64,000 bases of DNA from assembly GCA_006739055.1 (NCBI GenBank), contig AP019702.1, positions 4,861,388 to 4,925,387 of the forward strand, given 5' to 3'. The position numbers were made by a program, and so were the translations under genes. Source of the DNA: Allostella vacuolata (GTDB taxonomy: Bacteria > Pseudomonadota > Alphaproteobacteria > ATCC43930 > Allostellaceae). A model generated the notes under the pieces. That model ran no database searches, had not been told where the DNA came from, and saw nothing but the letters and a program-made list of their open reading frames with translations. This document shows, piece after piece, positions 28,831 through 36,717 of the stretch; position 1 is the first letter of the stretch, and each line of letters opens with the position of its first letter.

Positions 28831-29324
28831 GCCCGTCCGGCACCGTCATCCGCGTGCAGGAGGCCGACTTCGACGTCGGCGCCGAGATCGCGGCCGTTTC
28901 GGACGGGCAGCCGTCGGTCGGCGGGGTCGCCGCCTTCGTCGGCCTGGTCCGCGACATCGCCGGCGGCGCCGCCGTCGCGGCGATGACGCTGGAGCATTAT
29001 CCGGGCATGACCGAGAAGGCCCTGGCGGCGATCGCCGCGGAGGCCCGGTCGCGCTGGCCGCTCGACGGCGTCTGCATCGTCCACCGTTTCGGCCGTCTGC
29101 TGCCGGGCGACCGCATCGTCCTGGTCGTCACCGCCTCGGCCCACCGCGACGCCGCCTTCGACGGCTGCCGCTTCCTGATGGACTGGCTGAAGACCAAGGC
29201 GCCGTTCTGGAAGCGCGAGGAGACGCCGGACGGCGACCGCTGGGTCGCCGCGCGCAGCGACGACGACCGTGCCGCCGAGCGCTGGCTCGCCACCCCCGCC
29301 CCCCTCTCCGAAAAGGCCCCATGA
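28827..29324 (+). CDS. moaE: molybdopterin synthase catalytic subunit
   Basis: 165-residue partner of MoaD. It converts cyclic pyranopterin monophosphate to molybdopterin. Recognisable parts are GGVAAFVGLVRD, LEHYPGMTEKAL, VCIVHRFGRLLPGD, and the active-site lysine in TKAPFWKREE. It overlaps moaD and the following yqhA-like gene by four bases each. MoaA, MoaC and MoaB are not in the window. Confidence 0.95.
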   Translation: MSPSGTVIRVQEADFDVGAEIAAVSDGQPSVGGVAAFVGLVRDIAGGAAVAAMTLEHYPGMTEKALAAIAAEARSRWPLDGVCIVHRFGRLLPGDRIVLVVTASAHRDAAFDGCRFLMDWLKTKAPFWKREETPDGDRWVAARSDDDRAAERWLATPAPLSEKAP

Positions 29325-29860
29325 CCCCCGTCGACCACGAGACCGGATCCATCACACGGCTCCACCGCATCGAGCTGGCCCTGGAGGGCTGGATCTTCCA
29401 CAGCCGCTGGCTGCTGGCGCCGCTCTATCTCGGCCTGATCGTCGGGCTGGTGATCCTGCTCATCAAGTTCCTGCAGGAGCTGATCGTCTTCCTGCCGCAG
29501 ACGCTGGTCGCCAGCCAGAGCGACGTCATCCTGGCGCTGCTGACCCTGGTCGACCTGGTGCTGGTGGCGAACCTGGTGCTGATGGTGGTCTTCAGCGGCT
29601 ACGAGAACTTCGTCTCCAAGATCGACGTCCACCTGCACCCGGACCGGCCGGAATGGATGGGCAAGCTCGACTCGGGCGGCCTCAAGCTGAAGCTGATCGC
29701 GTCCATCGTTGCCATCTCGTCGATCTCGCTGCTCAAGAGCTTCATGAACGTCGACAAGACCAGCGACCGCGAGATGGCCTGGATGGTCGGGCTGCACGCG
29801 CTGTTCGTCGTCTCGGGCCTGGTCCTGGCCCTGACCGACAAGCTGTCGGCCAAGAAGTAG
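29321..29860 (+). CDS. YqhA/UPF0114 (TIGR00645) membrane protein
   Basis: 179-residue inner-membrane protein of unknown function. It has four hydrophobic segments (about residues 28-50, 60-85, 110-130 and 140-165) and the family motif EGWIFHSRWLLAPLYLGL with VVFSGYENFVSKID. It overlaps moaE by four bases and is part of the same run. No partner function is established. Confidence 0.9.
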   Translation: MTPVDHETGSITRLHRIELALEGWIFHSRWLLAPLYLGLIVGLVILLIKFLQELIVFLPQTLVASQSDVILALLTLVDLVLVANLVLMVVFSGYENFVSKIDVHLHPDRPEWMGKLDSGGLKLKLIASIVAISSISLLKSFMNVDKTSDREMAWMVGLHALFVVSGLVLALTDKLSAKK

Positions 29861-29867
29861 TCCCGCC

Positions 29868-30653
29868 GTGGACGCCCCCGCGCCGATCGACGCCGAGGCC
29901 CTGCGGGCGGCGCTCGCCGGCGGCGGGACGATCGCCGGGCGGATGTTCGCCGGCGCCGAGTGGCCGGCCGTGGCCGGCGAGGAGGCCCGCTTCGTCGACT
30001 GCCGCTTCGCCGGCATCCGCTTCGTCGATGGCCGGCTGGCCGGCGCCCGGTTCGAGGATTGCCGCTTCCTGCGCTGCCGCTTCGCCCATGCCGACCTGCA
30101 GGATGCGCGCTTCGAGCGCTGCACCTTCGTCGACCCCGACGCCCCGGCCGAGGGATGCAGCTTCGCCTTCAGCGACCTGCGGGCGGCGGCCTTCGCCGCC
30201 TGCGACCTGTCCTTCGCCCGCTTCGACCGCTGCGATCTCTTCTCGATCGACATGGAGGGCTGCAACCTGCGCGGCGCCACCTTCACCCAGGTCGAGTTCG
30301 CACGGGCCTTCGGCCGCAAGGTGACCGTGACCCGGGCCCGCTTCGCACGCTGCAACCTGGAGCTGGCCATGATGGCCGGCGCCCGGCTGCCGGACTGCGA
30401 GCTGGCCGGCAGCCGGCTGCGCGAGGCCGACCTGCGCGAGGCGGACCTCCGCCGGGCCGACCTGCGCGACTGCGACCTGGTCCAGGCGCTGCTCGGCGAT
30501 ACCCGGCTGGACGGCGCCGACCTGCGCGGGGCGGACCTCGGCGGCCTCGTCCTGACCGACCTCGCCGGCTTCGCCGGGATCCGGATCCGCGCCGGGCAGC
30601 AATACCCGCTCCTGTCCGCGCTCGGGGTCGACATCCATCCAGACCCGGCATGA
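29868..30653 (+). CDS. pentapeptide-repeat protein
   Basis: 261-residue soluble protein built of pentapeptide repeats A(D/N)Lxx, for example ARFEDCRFLRCRFAHADL and LREADLREADLRRADLRDCD, which fold into a right-handed quadrilateral beta-helix. Such proteins can mimic DNA in gyrase protection or be scaffolds, but no target can be told. Start is GTG 29868. It ends in the ATGA that begins the speG gene, so the two are coupled. Confidence 0.88.
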   Translation: MDAPAPIDAEALRAALAGGGTIAGRMFAGAEWPAVAGEEARFVDCRFAGIRFVDGRLAGARFEDCRFLRCRFAHADLQDARFERCTFVDPDAPAEGCSFAFSDLRAAAFAACDLSFARFDRCDLFSIDMEGCNLRGATFTQVEFARAFGRKVTVTRARFARCNLELAMMAGARLPDCELAGSRLREADLREADLRRADLRDCDLVQALLGDTRLDGADLRGADLGGLVLTDLAGFAGIRIRAGQQYPLLSALGVDIHPDPA

Positions 30654-30679
30654 GCAGCCGGACCGACGAGGAAGAGCCC

Positions 30680-31231
30680 ATGGACCGGATCAAGCTGCGA
30701 CCGCTGGAGCGCGAGGACCTGCTCTTCGTCCACCAGCTCAACAACAACGACAGCATCATGCGCTACTGGTTCGAGGAGGCATACGAGTCCTTCGCCGAGC
30801 TGTCGCAGCTGTTCGACCGCAACATCCACAACCAGACCGAACGGCGCTTCATCATCGCGACCGAGGCCGAGGAGCGGATCGGGCTGGTGGAGCTGGTGGA
30901 GATCAACCACCTGCACCGGCGCTGCGAGTTCCAGATCGCCATCCATCCGACCGGCCAGGGCCGTGGCCACGCCAAGCGGGCGACCCGGATCGCCATCGAC
31001 TATGCCTTCAAGGTGCTGAACATCCACAAGCTCTACCTGCATGTGGACAAGGACAACCTGCGCGCCATCGCCATCTACGAGAGCTGCGGCTTCCGCCCGG
31101 AGGGCATCCTCAAGGACGAGTTCTTCGTCAACGGGCGCTACCGCGACGCGGTGCGCATGTGCCTGTTCCAGCAGGACCACCTCAACCGGGGCGGGGTCGG
31201 CGACGCAGCCGAGCCGGTGCTCAATCCCTGA
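30680..31231 (+). CDS. speG: spermidine N1-acetyltransferase
   Basis: GNAT acetyltransferase of the SpeG type. It acetylates spermidine or spermine with acetyl-CoA to lower polyamine stress. The N-terminus matches SpeG (KLRPLEREDLLFVHQLNNND, MRYWFEEAYESF), then the acetyl-CoA loop PTGQGRGHAKRAT and KLYLHVDKDNLRAIAIYESCGF. ATG 30680 has GAGGAAGAG upstream; ATG 30650, overlapping the previous stop, would add ten residues. A 15-bp tandem repeat runs out of its stop codon. Confidence 0.9.
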   Translation: MDRIKLRPLEREDLLFVHQLNNNDSIMRYWFEEAYESFAELSQLFDRNIHNQTERRFIIATEAEERIGLVELVEINHLHRRCEFQIAIHPTGQGRGHAKRATRIAIDYAFKVLNIHKLYLHVDKDNLRAIAIYESCGFRPEGILKDEFFVNGRYRDAVRMCLFQQDHLNRGGVGDAAEPVLNP

Positions 31232-31282
31232 GCGCCCGGCCCCTGAGCGCCCGGCCCCTGAGCGCCGGGCCCCTGAGCGGCC
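31227..31282. repeat. 15-bp tandem repeat at the speG stop codon
   Basis: The unit CCTGAGCGCCCGGCC occurs about 3.6 times in a row (31227-31241, 31242-31256, 31257-31271 with one change, then a partial). The first copy holds the TGA stop of speG, so the stop is itself repeated downstream. Slippage is the likely origin. It lies in the gap to bioY. Confidence 0.85.
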
Positions 31283-31363
31283 AGCCACGGCGGCAGTGGC
31301 CGGGCAGGCCGCGCGGCTGCTAAAGAGCGGGCCGGCTTTCCAGACCGCAAACGAGGTGCCGCC

Positions 31364-31915
31364 TTGCTCTCCCCCTCCGACGCCCGGACCGTTCCGACGG
31401 CCGGCCTCCGCTTCGTCCTCGCCACCCTCGCCGGCGCCGCCCTGCTGACGCTCAGCGCCAAGACCCAGGTGCCGTTCTGGCCCGTGCCGATGACGCTGCA
31501 GACCATGGCGGTGCTGGGCTTCGCGGTGCTGCTCGGCCCGCGCCTGGCGGTGTCGATCGTCGCCGCCTACCTGGCGGCGGGGCTGGCGGGGCTGCCGGTC
31601 CTGGCCGGCTCGCCCGAGCGCGGCATCGGCCTCGCCTACATGATGGGCCCGACCGGCGGCTTCCTGGCCGGGTGCCTGGTCGCGGCCTGGCTTACCGGCC
31701 GGCTCGCCGCCGGTCGCGGAACGGCGGGGCGGATCGGCGCCATGCTGGCCGGGCTGGTGCCGATCTACGGGCTGGGGCTCGCCTGGCTGGCGCTGTTCGT
31801 CCCGGCCGGCCGCCTGCTGGCGACGGGGGCAACGCCGTTCCTGGCCGGGGAGGCGGTGAAGATCGCGCTGGTCGCGGCGGTCGCCGCCCTCGCCGGCCGC
31901 CTGCAACGGCGATAG
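31364..31915 (+). CDS. bioY: biotin transporter BioY
   Basis: 183-residue substrate-binding membrane protein (S component) for biotin uptake. Six hydrophobic helices are visible. Family motifs are QVPFWPVPMTLQTMAVL and LGPRLAVSIVAAYLAAGLAGLPVLAG, with YMMGPTGGFLAG. Start is TTG 31364 with ACGAGG seven bases upstream. BioM/BioN energising genes are not adjacent, as is common for solitary BioY. A bidirectional hairpin separates it from ilvE. Confidence 0.92.
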   Translation: MLSPSDARTVPTAGLRFVLATLAGAALLTLSAKTQVPFWPVPMTLQTMAVLGFAVLLGPRLAVSIVAAYLAAGLAGLPVLAGSPERGIGLAYMMGPTGGFLAGCLVAAWLTGRLAAGRGTAGRIGAMLAGLVPIYGLGLAWLALFVPAGRLLATGATPFLAGEAVKIALVAAVAALAGRLQRR

Positions 31916-31929
31916 ACGCGATGGAAAGA

Positions 31930-31955
31930 GGCCGGCGGCCGTTCGACCGCCGGCC
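31930..31955. terminator. bidirectional hairpin terminator between bioY and ilvE
   Basis: Stem GGCCGGCGG/CCGCCGGCC around an eight-base loop, placed in the 53-base gap between convergent genes. G+C-rich, no T-run. Confidence 0.6.
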
Positions 31956-31968
31956 CGTTCCGATCTTC

Positions 31969-32880
31969 CTATGCCAACGCCGGCTCCTTTGTCGGCACCA
32001 GGCTGGGCTGGCGCCGCACCAGGGCCATATAGTCCGCGTAGAGCAGTTGGCTCATGCGACCAGGGGTGAAGGTGAGGTCATCGATCTGCCCGACCGGCGT
32101 CAGCTCGGCGGCACTGCCCGTCAGGAACACCTCCGACGCCGTCTTGAGTTCGGCCGGCCCGATATGACGCTCGACCACCTCGATCTGGCGTTCCCGGGCC
32201 AGCCGGATCACCGTCTGGCGGGTCAGCCCGTCGAGGAAGCAGTCGGGCCTGGGCGTGTGCAGCTTGCCGTCGATCGCCAGGAACAGGTTGGCGCCGGTCG
32301 CCTCGGCCAGGAAGCCGCGATAGTCCAGCATCAGGGCGTCGTCGCAGCCCTGCTCCTCCGCGGCATGCTTGCTCATGGTGCAGATCATGTAGAGGCCGGC
32401 CGCCTTGCTCTCCACCGGCGCACATTCCGGCGAGGGCCGGCGCCACGGCGCCATCGTCATGCGGACGCCGCGCGCCCGCGCCTCGGGCGGGAAGTAGGAG
32501 GGCCAGACCCAGGCCGCGATCGCCAGGTGGATCCGGGTCGCCCGCGCCGCCACGCCCATCATCTCGCTGCCGCGCCAGGCGACCGGGCGGACATAGCCGT
32601 CGTCCAGCCCGTGCGCCGCCACCACCTGGCGCTTGGCCTGGTCGATCTCGGCCGCCGAATAGGGGATCTCGAAGCCCAGGATCTCGGCCGAGCGGCGCAG
32701 GCGGCGCGAATGCGCCTCGCACTCGAAGATGTGGCCGCCATAGACGCGCTCGCCTTCGAACACCGCGCTGGCATAATGCAGCCCATGGGTCAGCACATGC
32801 ACCTGGGCGTCCCGCCACGGGATCATCCGCCCGTCCATCCACAGGGCGCCGTCGCGGTCGTCGAAGGGAATCATCGCCAT
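31969..32880 (-). CDS. ilvE: branched-chain amino acid aminotransferase
   Basis: 303-residue class IV (fold-type IV) PLP aminotransferase that interconverts valine, leucine and isoleucine with their keto acids. It shows the class pattern GLHYASAVFEGERVYGG near residue 33, the PLP lysine in VESKAAGLYMICTMSKH, and the substrate loop GFLAEATGANLFL. It is divergent from a MarR gene across 75 bases. Family members also act on D-amino acids, but the length and motifs fit IlvE. Confidence 0.9.
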   Translation of the reverse strand: MAMIPFDDRDGALWMDGRMIPWRDAQVHVLTHGLHYASAVFEGERVYGGHIFECEAHSRRLRRSAEILGFEIPYSAAEIDQAKRQVVAAHGLDDGYVRPVAWRGSEMMGVAARATRIHLAIAAWVWPSYFPPEARARGVRMTMAPWRRPSPECAPVESKAAGLYMICTMSKHAAEEQGCDDALMLDYRGFLAEATGANLFLAIDGKLHTPRPDCFLDGLTRQTVIRLARERQIEVVERHIGPAELKTASEVFLTGSAAELTPVGQIDDLTFTPGRMSQLLYADYMALVRRQPSLVPTKEPALA

Positions 32881-32955
32881 CGGGGGGGCTCCTCTTGCTC
32901 AGATCGTGTCGTCTCGACCCCCCAGTCCGTAACATTCTGCCCAAAATGAGTCAAC

Positions 32956-33453
32956 ATGGCTGACATAAAAGCGCCGACCCGGCTGCTGTTCCTGCGCGAG
33001 GAGGAGCTGCGCCAGGGCATCGAGCTGCTCTATTTCGCATACCGCGACTTCACCGCCGGCCCGGACGAGATCCTGGCCGGCTACGGCTTCGGGCGGGCCC
33101 ATCACCGGGTGATCTATTTCGTCGGCCGCCATCCGGGCATGACCGTCTCCGACCTGCTCGGCATCCTGCGCATCACCAAGCAGAGCCTGTCGCGGGTGCT
33201 GGGGCAGCTGGTCGAGGAGGGCTTCATCGAGCAGCGCGCCGGCGAGCGGGACCGGCGGCAGCGGCTGCTGACCCTGACCGAGAAGGGCGTCGAGCTGGAG
33301 CGGCAGCTGTCGCAGAACCAGCGCGACCGCATCGCGCGCGCCTTCCGCGGCGCCGGCGCGGATGCAGTCGAAGGGTTCCGGCGGGTCATGCTGGGCATCG
33401 TCAACGAGGATGACCGGGCCCGCTTCGACCGCCCGCGGGAGGGGCGCGCGTGA
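32956..33453 (+). CDS. petP: MarR-family regulator (PetP-like)
   Basis: 165-residue winged-helix regulator. The helix-turn-helix is MTVSDLLGILRITKQSLSRV and the wing is QRAGERDRRQRLLTL. Its stop overlaps the response-regulator start by four bases. The order MarR, then OmpR-type regulator matches petP-petR next to petABC in Rhodobacter capsulatus, but the pet genes themselves are absent here, so the name is by analogy. It is divergent from ilvE. Confidence 0.82.
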   Translation: MADIKAPTRLLFLREEELRQGIELLYFAYRDFTAGPDEILAGYGFGRAHHRVIYFVGRHPGMTVSDLLGILRITKQSLSRVLGQLVEEGFIEQRAGERDRRQRLLTLTEKGVELERQLSQNQRDRIARAFRGAGADAVEGFRRVMLGIVNEDDRARFDRPREGRA

Positions 33454-34181
33454 GCCAGCCCGAGCCCCTGGCCGGCCCCGGGCCTGGCCCCGGACCCGGC
33501 GCGGACGACGCCCCCCATGTCCTGGTGGTCGACGACGACCAGCGCCTGCGCGACCTGCTGCGGCGCTACCTGTCGGAGAACGGGTTCCGCGTCACCGCCG
33601 CGGGCGACGCGGCCGAGGCCCGCCACCACCTGTCGGCGATCCATTTCGACCTGCTGGTGCTGGACGTGATGATGCCGGGCGAGAACGGGCTCGAGCTGAC
33701 CCGCTCGCTGCGCGCGACGGGCGAGATGCCGATCCTGCTGCTGACGGCCATGGGCGAGGCCGCCAATCGCATCGCCGGACTGGAGAGCGGGGCCGACGAC
33801 TACCTGGCCAAGCCGTTCGAGCCGCGCGAGCTGCTGCTGCGCATGCAGACCATCCTGCGCCGCCGGTCCGGCGCGGCCTCGGCTGCCGTCCTGATCCAGT
33901 TCGGCCCGTTCCGCTTCGAGCCGCGCCGCGGCGAGCTGCGCCGCGGCGCCACCGCCATCCGCCTGACCCAGGCCGAGACCGGCCTGCTCCGGGTGCTGGC
34001 CGAAAGCCCCGGCACCGCCGTGTCGCGCGAGGGGCTGGCGGAGGCGATCGGCATCCAGGGCAGCGTGCGTACGGTGGACGTGCAGATGACCCGCCTGCGC
34101 CGCAAGATCGAGGCCGACCCGCGCTACCCCCGCTATCTGCAGACGGTGCGCGGCACCGGCTACGTCCTGATCCCGGACTAG
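33450..34181 (+). CDS. petR: OmpR-family response regulator (PetR-like)
   Basis: 243-residue response regulator. After a Pro/Gly-rich N-terminus (1-20) comes the receiver domain with the phosphorylated Asp72 in LLVLDVMMPGENGLEL and the Lys of YLAKPFEPRELLLRM. The C-terminal winged helix DNA-binding domain shows RLTQAETGLLRVLAE and RTVDVQMTRLRRKIE. It is encoded with a histidine kinase 5 bases downstream and a MarR gene upstream. Its regulon is unknown. Confidence 0.92.
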   Translation: MSQPEPLAGPGPGPGPGADDAPHVLVVDDDQRLRDLLRRYLSENGFRVTAAGDAAEARHHLSAIHFDLLVLDVMMPGENGLELTRSLRATGEMPILLLTAMGEAANRIAGLESGADDYLAKPFEPRELLLRMQTILRRRSGAASAAVLIQFGPFRFEPRRGELRRGATAIRLTQAETGLLRVLAESPGTAVSREGLAEAIGIQGSVRTVDVQMTRLRRKIEADPRYPRYLQTVRGTGYVLIPD

Positions 34182-34185
34182 GGCG

Positions 34186-35508
34186 ATGGACACGGCCGGC
34201 TGGCGGCACCGGGTCCTGCCGCGATCGCTCTTCGGGCGGTCGCTGCTGATCATCATCATGCCGCTGCTGATCGTGCAGATCGTCTCCACCTGGTATTTCT
34301 ACGATCGCCACTGGGACATCGTCGCCCGCCGCCTGGCCCAGGCGATCGCCGGCGACGTGGCGGCCATCGTCGACCTGCACGAACAGGCCAAGACCCCGGC
34401 CGAGCGGGCGGAGATCGTGGCGCTGGCACTGCGCCACATGGACCTGCGCGTCGACTGGCGGCCGGGCGAGCGCCTGCCGCCGATCGACCGCGAGCCGGAC
34501 GACTTCTTCATCGCCGGCCAGCTCTTCTCGGCCCTGCGCGAGCGGGTCGACCGGCCGGTCGCGATCGACCCCGAATCGCGGCCGCGCCAAGTGGAGATCC
34601 TGGTCCAGCTGGAGGACGGGGTGATCGAGCTGATGGCGCCGCAGAAGCGGCTCTTCAGCTTCACCGCCTATGCCATCATCGCCTGGACGATCGGCTCGTC
34701 CCTGCTGCTGTTCGGCGTCGCCTCGCTCTTCATGCGCAACCAGGTGAAGCCGATCCGCCGCCTGGCCGCCGCGGCCGAGAGCTTCGGCAAGGGCCGCGAC
34801 GTGCCCGGCTTCAAGCCCGAGGGGGCGACCGAGGTGCGCCAGGCCGCCGCCGCCTTCCTGGTCATGCGCAGCCGCATCCAGCGCCAGATCGCCCAGCGCA
34901 CCACCATGCTGGCCGGCGTCTCCCACGACCTGCGCACCCCGCTCACCCGCATGCGCCTCGGCCTGGCGCTGCTGCCGCAGAGCGCCGACACCGCCGACCT
35001 GCAGGGCGACGTGATCGAGATGGAGCGGATGATCCAGGCCTATCTCGACTTCACCCGCGGCGACGGGGACGAGGCGCCGGTCCATGCCGACCTGCGCCAG
35101 CTGCTGGACGAGATCGCCGTCGGCGCCCGGCGCGACGGGGTCGACATCGCGGTCGCGGTGCCGGCCGGCCTGCACCTGACGGTGCGCCCGCAGGCGATCA
35201 AGCGCTGCATCGCCAACCTGGTCGGCAACGCCGCGCGCCATGCCCGGCGGGTCTGGATCGGGGCGGTGAGCCGGTCGGCGACCGTCGACATCCTGGTCGA
35301 CGACGACGGGCCGGGCATCCCGGCGGGGGAGCGCGAGAACGCCTTCCGCCCGTTCCACCGCCTCGACCCGTCGCGCAACGTGGCGACCGGCGGGGTCGGG
35401 CTCGGCCTCACCATCGCCCGCGACATCGCCCGCGGCCATGGCGGCGACATCGTGCTGGAGGAATCGCCCCAGGGGGGCCTGCGCGCCCGGGTGGTTCTGC
35501 CGGTGTAG
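34186..35508 (+). CDS. EnvZ-like sensor histidine kinase
   Basis: 440-residue membrane kinase, partner of the adjacent response regulator. A hydrophobic segment is at about 19-36 and another at 160-180, framing a periplasmic sensor domain. HAMP follows (NQVKPIRRLAAAAESFG). The phosphoacceptor His247 is in GVSHDLRTPLTRMRLGLALL. ATP-binding boxes are NLVGNAARHA, DDDGPGIP and GGVGLGLTIARD. The signal is not evident. It is the last gene of the MarR-regulator-kinase operon; the convergent Lrp gene is 7 bases away. Confidence 0.93.
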   Translation: MDTAGWRHRVLPRSLFGRSLLIIIMPLLIVQIVSTWYFYDRHWDIVARRLAQAIAGDVAAIVDLHEQAKTPAERAEIVALALRHMDLRVDWRPGERLPPIDREPDDFFIAGQLFSALRERVDRPVAIDPESRPRQVEILVQLEDGVIELMAPQKRLFSFTAYAIIAWTIGSSLLLFGVASLFMRNQVKPIRRLAAAAESFGKGRDVPGFKPEGATEVRQAAAAFLVMRSRIQRQIAQRTTMLAGVSHDLRTPLTRMRLGLALLPQSADTADLQGDVIEMERMIQAYLDFTRGDGDEAPVHADLRQLLDEIAVGARRDGVDIAVAVPAGLHLTVRPQAIKRCIANLVGNAARHARRVWIGAVSRSATVDILVDDDGPGIPAGERENAFRPFHRLDPSRNVATGGVGLGLTIARDIARGHGGDIVLEESPQGGLRARVVLPV

Positions 35509-35515
35509 GCCCGCC

Positions 35516-35992
35516 CTACCCAGCCCGGCTGCCGCGGACGTAGGCCAGCGGCAGGGCGGTCGTGTACTTGATCTCCTCCATCGCGAAGCTCGAACTGACG
35601 TCGTAGAGGTCGATCGCGCCGATCAGGCGCTTGTAGACCCCGTCATAGGCGGCGATGTCGGGCACGACGATGCGCAGCAGGTAATCCACGTCGCCCGCCA
35701 TGCGATAGAACTCGACCACCTCCGGAATGGTCTCGACCGCGGCGGCGAAGCGGGCCAGCCAGTCCGGGGTGTGCTGGTTGGTGCGGATGTTGACGAACAC
35801 CGTCACCCCGACATTGAGCCGGTCCCGGTCGAGGAGCGCGACCCGGCGGCGGATCACCCCGGTCTCCTCCAGGTGGCGGATGCGGCGCCAGCACGGCGTG
35901 GCCGACAGGCCGACCCGGTCCGCGATCTCGGCATTGGACAACCCCGCATCCTCCTGGAGCAGGGCAAGGATCTTCAGATCGATCGCATCCAT
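35516..35992 (-). CDS. Lrp/AsnC family transcriptional regulator (second copy)
   Basis: 158-residue regulator. The N-terminal helix-turn-helix is MDAIDLKILALLQEDAGLSN with AEIADRVGLSATPCWRRI, followed by a RAM-type effector domain (YRMAGDVDYLLRIVVPDI). It is a different paralogue from the one at 1.9 kb. It is divergent from the small DUF6356 gene. The start at 35992 is favoured by conservation with AsnC-family N-termini. Effector unknown, most likely an amino acid. Confidence 0.9.
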   Translation of the reverse strand: MDAIDLKILALLQEDAGLSNAEIADRVGLSATPCWRRIRHLEETGVIRRRVALLDRDRLNVGVTVFVNIRTNQHTPDWLARFAAAVETIPEVVEFYRMAGDVDYLLRIVVPDIAAYDGVYKRLIGAIDLYDVSSSFAMEEIKYTTALPLAYVRGSRAG

Positions 35993-36130
35993 GGGCAGGA
36001 TATTCTCATCGAACCGCGGTCTCGGAAATGAATTATCCTGGCCCGGCCGAAATCGGCCCGACTTCGCAACCCGATTTCCCGTCAAAGCCCCTACCCTTCG
36101 GGAAAACACGGCTCCAGGGGGCTTCCGTCG

Positions 36131-36382
36131 ATGTCGTTGATCCGTTCCTTCACCCACCATCCCGCCACCGTGGGCGAGACCTATGGCCAGCATCTGGGCT
36201 TCGCGACCGGCGTCGGCGGCCGCATGGTGCTGGCCGGCCTCGCCTGCATGGTGCACGGGCTCTTCCCGTTCCTGTTCGAGCGGACCGGCAGCCGGACCAT
36301 CCTGGCGCTGCATGCCCGGGTCACCACCGGGGCGCGCGGCGCCCACCCGGCACCGCCGGCGGGCGCGCCCGAGCGCGCCTGA
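36131..36382 (+). CDS. DUF6356-family small membrane protein
   Basis: 83-residue protein. It has the family pattern FTHHPATVGETYGQHLGFA, a hydrophobic middle (VLAGLACMVHGLFPFLFERTG) and a short polar tail. Such small proteins are widespread in alphaproteobacteria, of unknown function and probably inner-membrane. It is divergent from the Lrp gene and convergent with the DUF3303-like gene, 3 bases apart. Confidence 0.75.
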   Translation: MSLIRSFTHHPATVGETYGQHLGFATGVGGRMVLAGLACMVHGLFPFLFERTGSRTILALHARVTTGARGAHPAPPAGAPERA

Positions 36383-36385
36383 CGC

Positions 36386-36682
36386 CTATTTCCGGTCGGG
36401 CCGGTCGAGATAGGGGGCGACCACCGCCCGCGTCTCGTCGCTGGTCACGACCGGCACGATCTCGACCGTCATGTCGAAGCCGCGCCACTCCAGCACCCAT
36501 TGCTGGAGCAGGCGCAGGTCATCGCATTCCATCACCTGGAAGCAGCGGCTGAAGTTCGGCTCGATCCAGCTCGCGATGTACTTCAAGCCGTCGGGGAGGT
36601 GCCGCGAGCCGTCGCGCAGCTCGCGATAGATCGGGACCATGTCGTTGCGCGGCCCGAACCGCTCGATGACCATGAACAGCAT
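36386..36682 (-). CDS. DUF3303-like small protein
   Basis: 98-residue protein. Its N-terminus MLFMVIERFGPRNDMVPIYR, the central SRHLPDGLKYIASWIEPNFS and ending VEIVPVVTSDETRAVV match the small ferredoxin-like-fold (dimeric alpha-beta barrel) DUF3303 family, function unknown. No catalytic residues can be assigned. It lies downstream of the D-aminoacylase gene by 35 bases and may be co-transcribed with it. Confidence 0.75.
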   Translation of the reverse strand: MLFMVIERFGPRNDMVPIYRELRDGSRHLPDGLKYIASWIEPNFSRCFQVMECDDLRLLQQWVLEWRGFDMTVEIVPVVTSDETRAVVAPYLDRPDRK

Positions 36683-36717
36683 GCGGCAACCCTCCCACCC
36701 GGCCGTTCGCGCCCGTG

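Noticed and set aside
28997-31906. 969-codon open frame on the minus strand opposite the moaE-speG-bioY genes
   Set aside because: Repetitive Asp/Gly/Arg-rich translation mirrors the pentapeptide repeats on the other strand.
32881-32955. MarR operator palindrome between ilvE and the petP-like gene (CATT-N8-AATG)
   Set aside because: Symmetry is too short and A+T-rich promoter bases give similar matches by chance.
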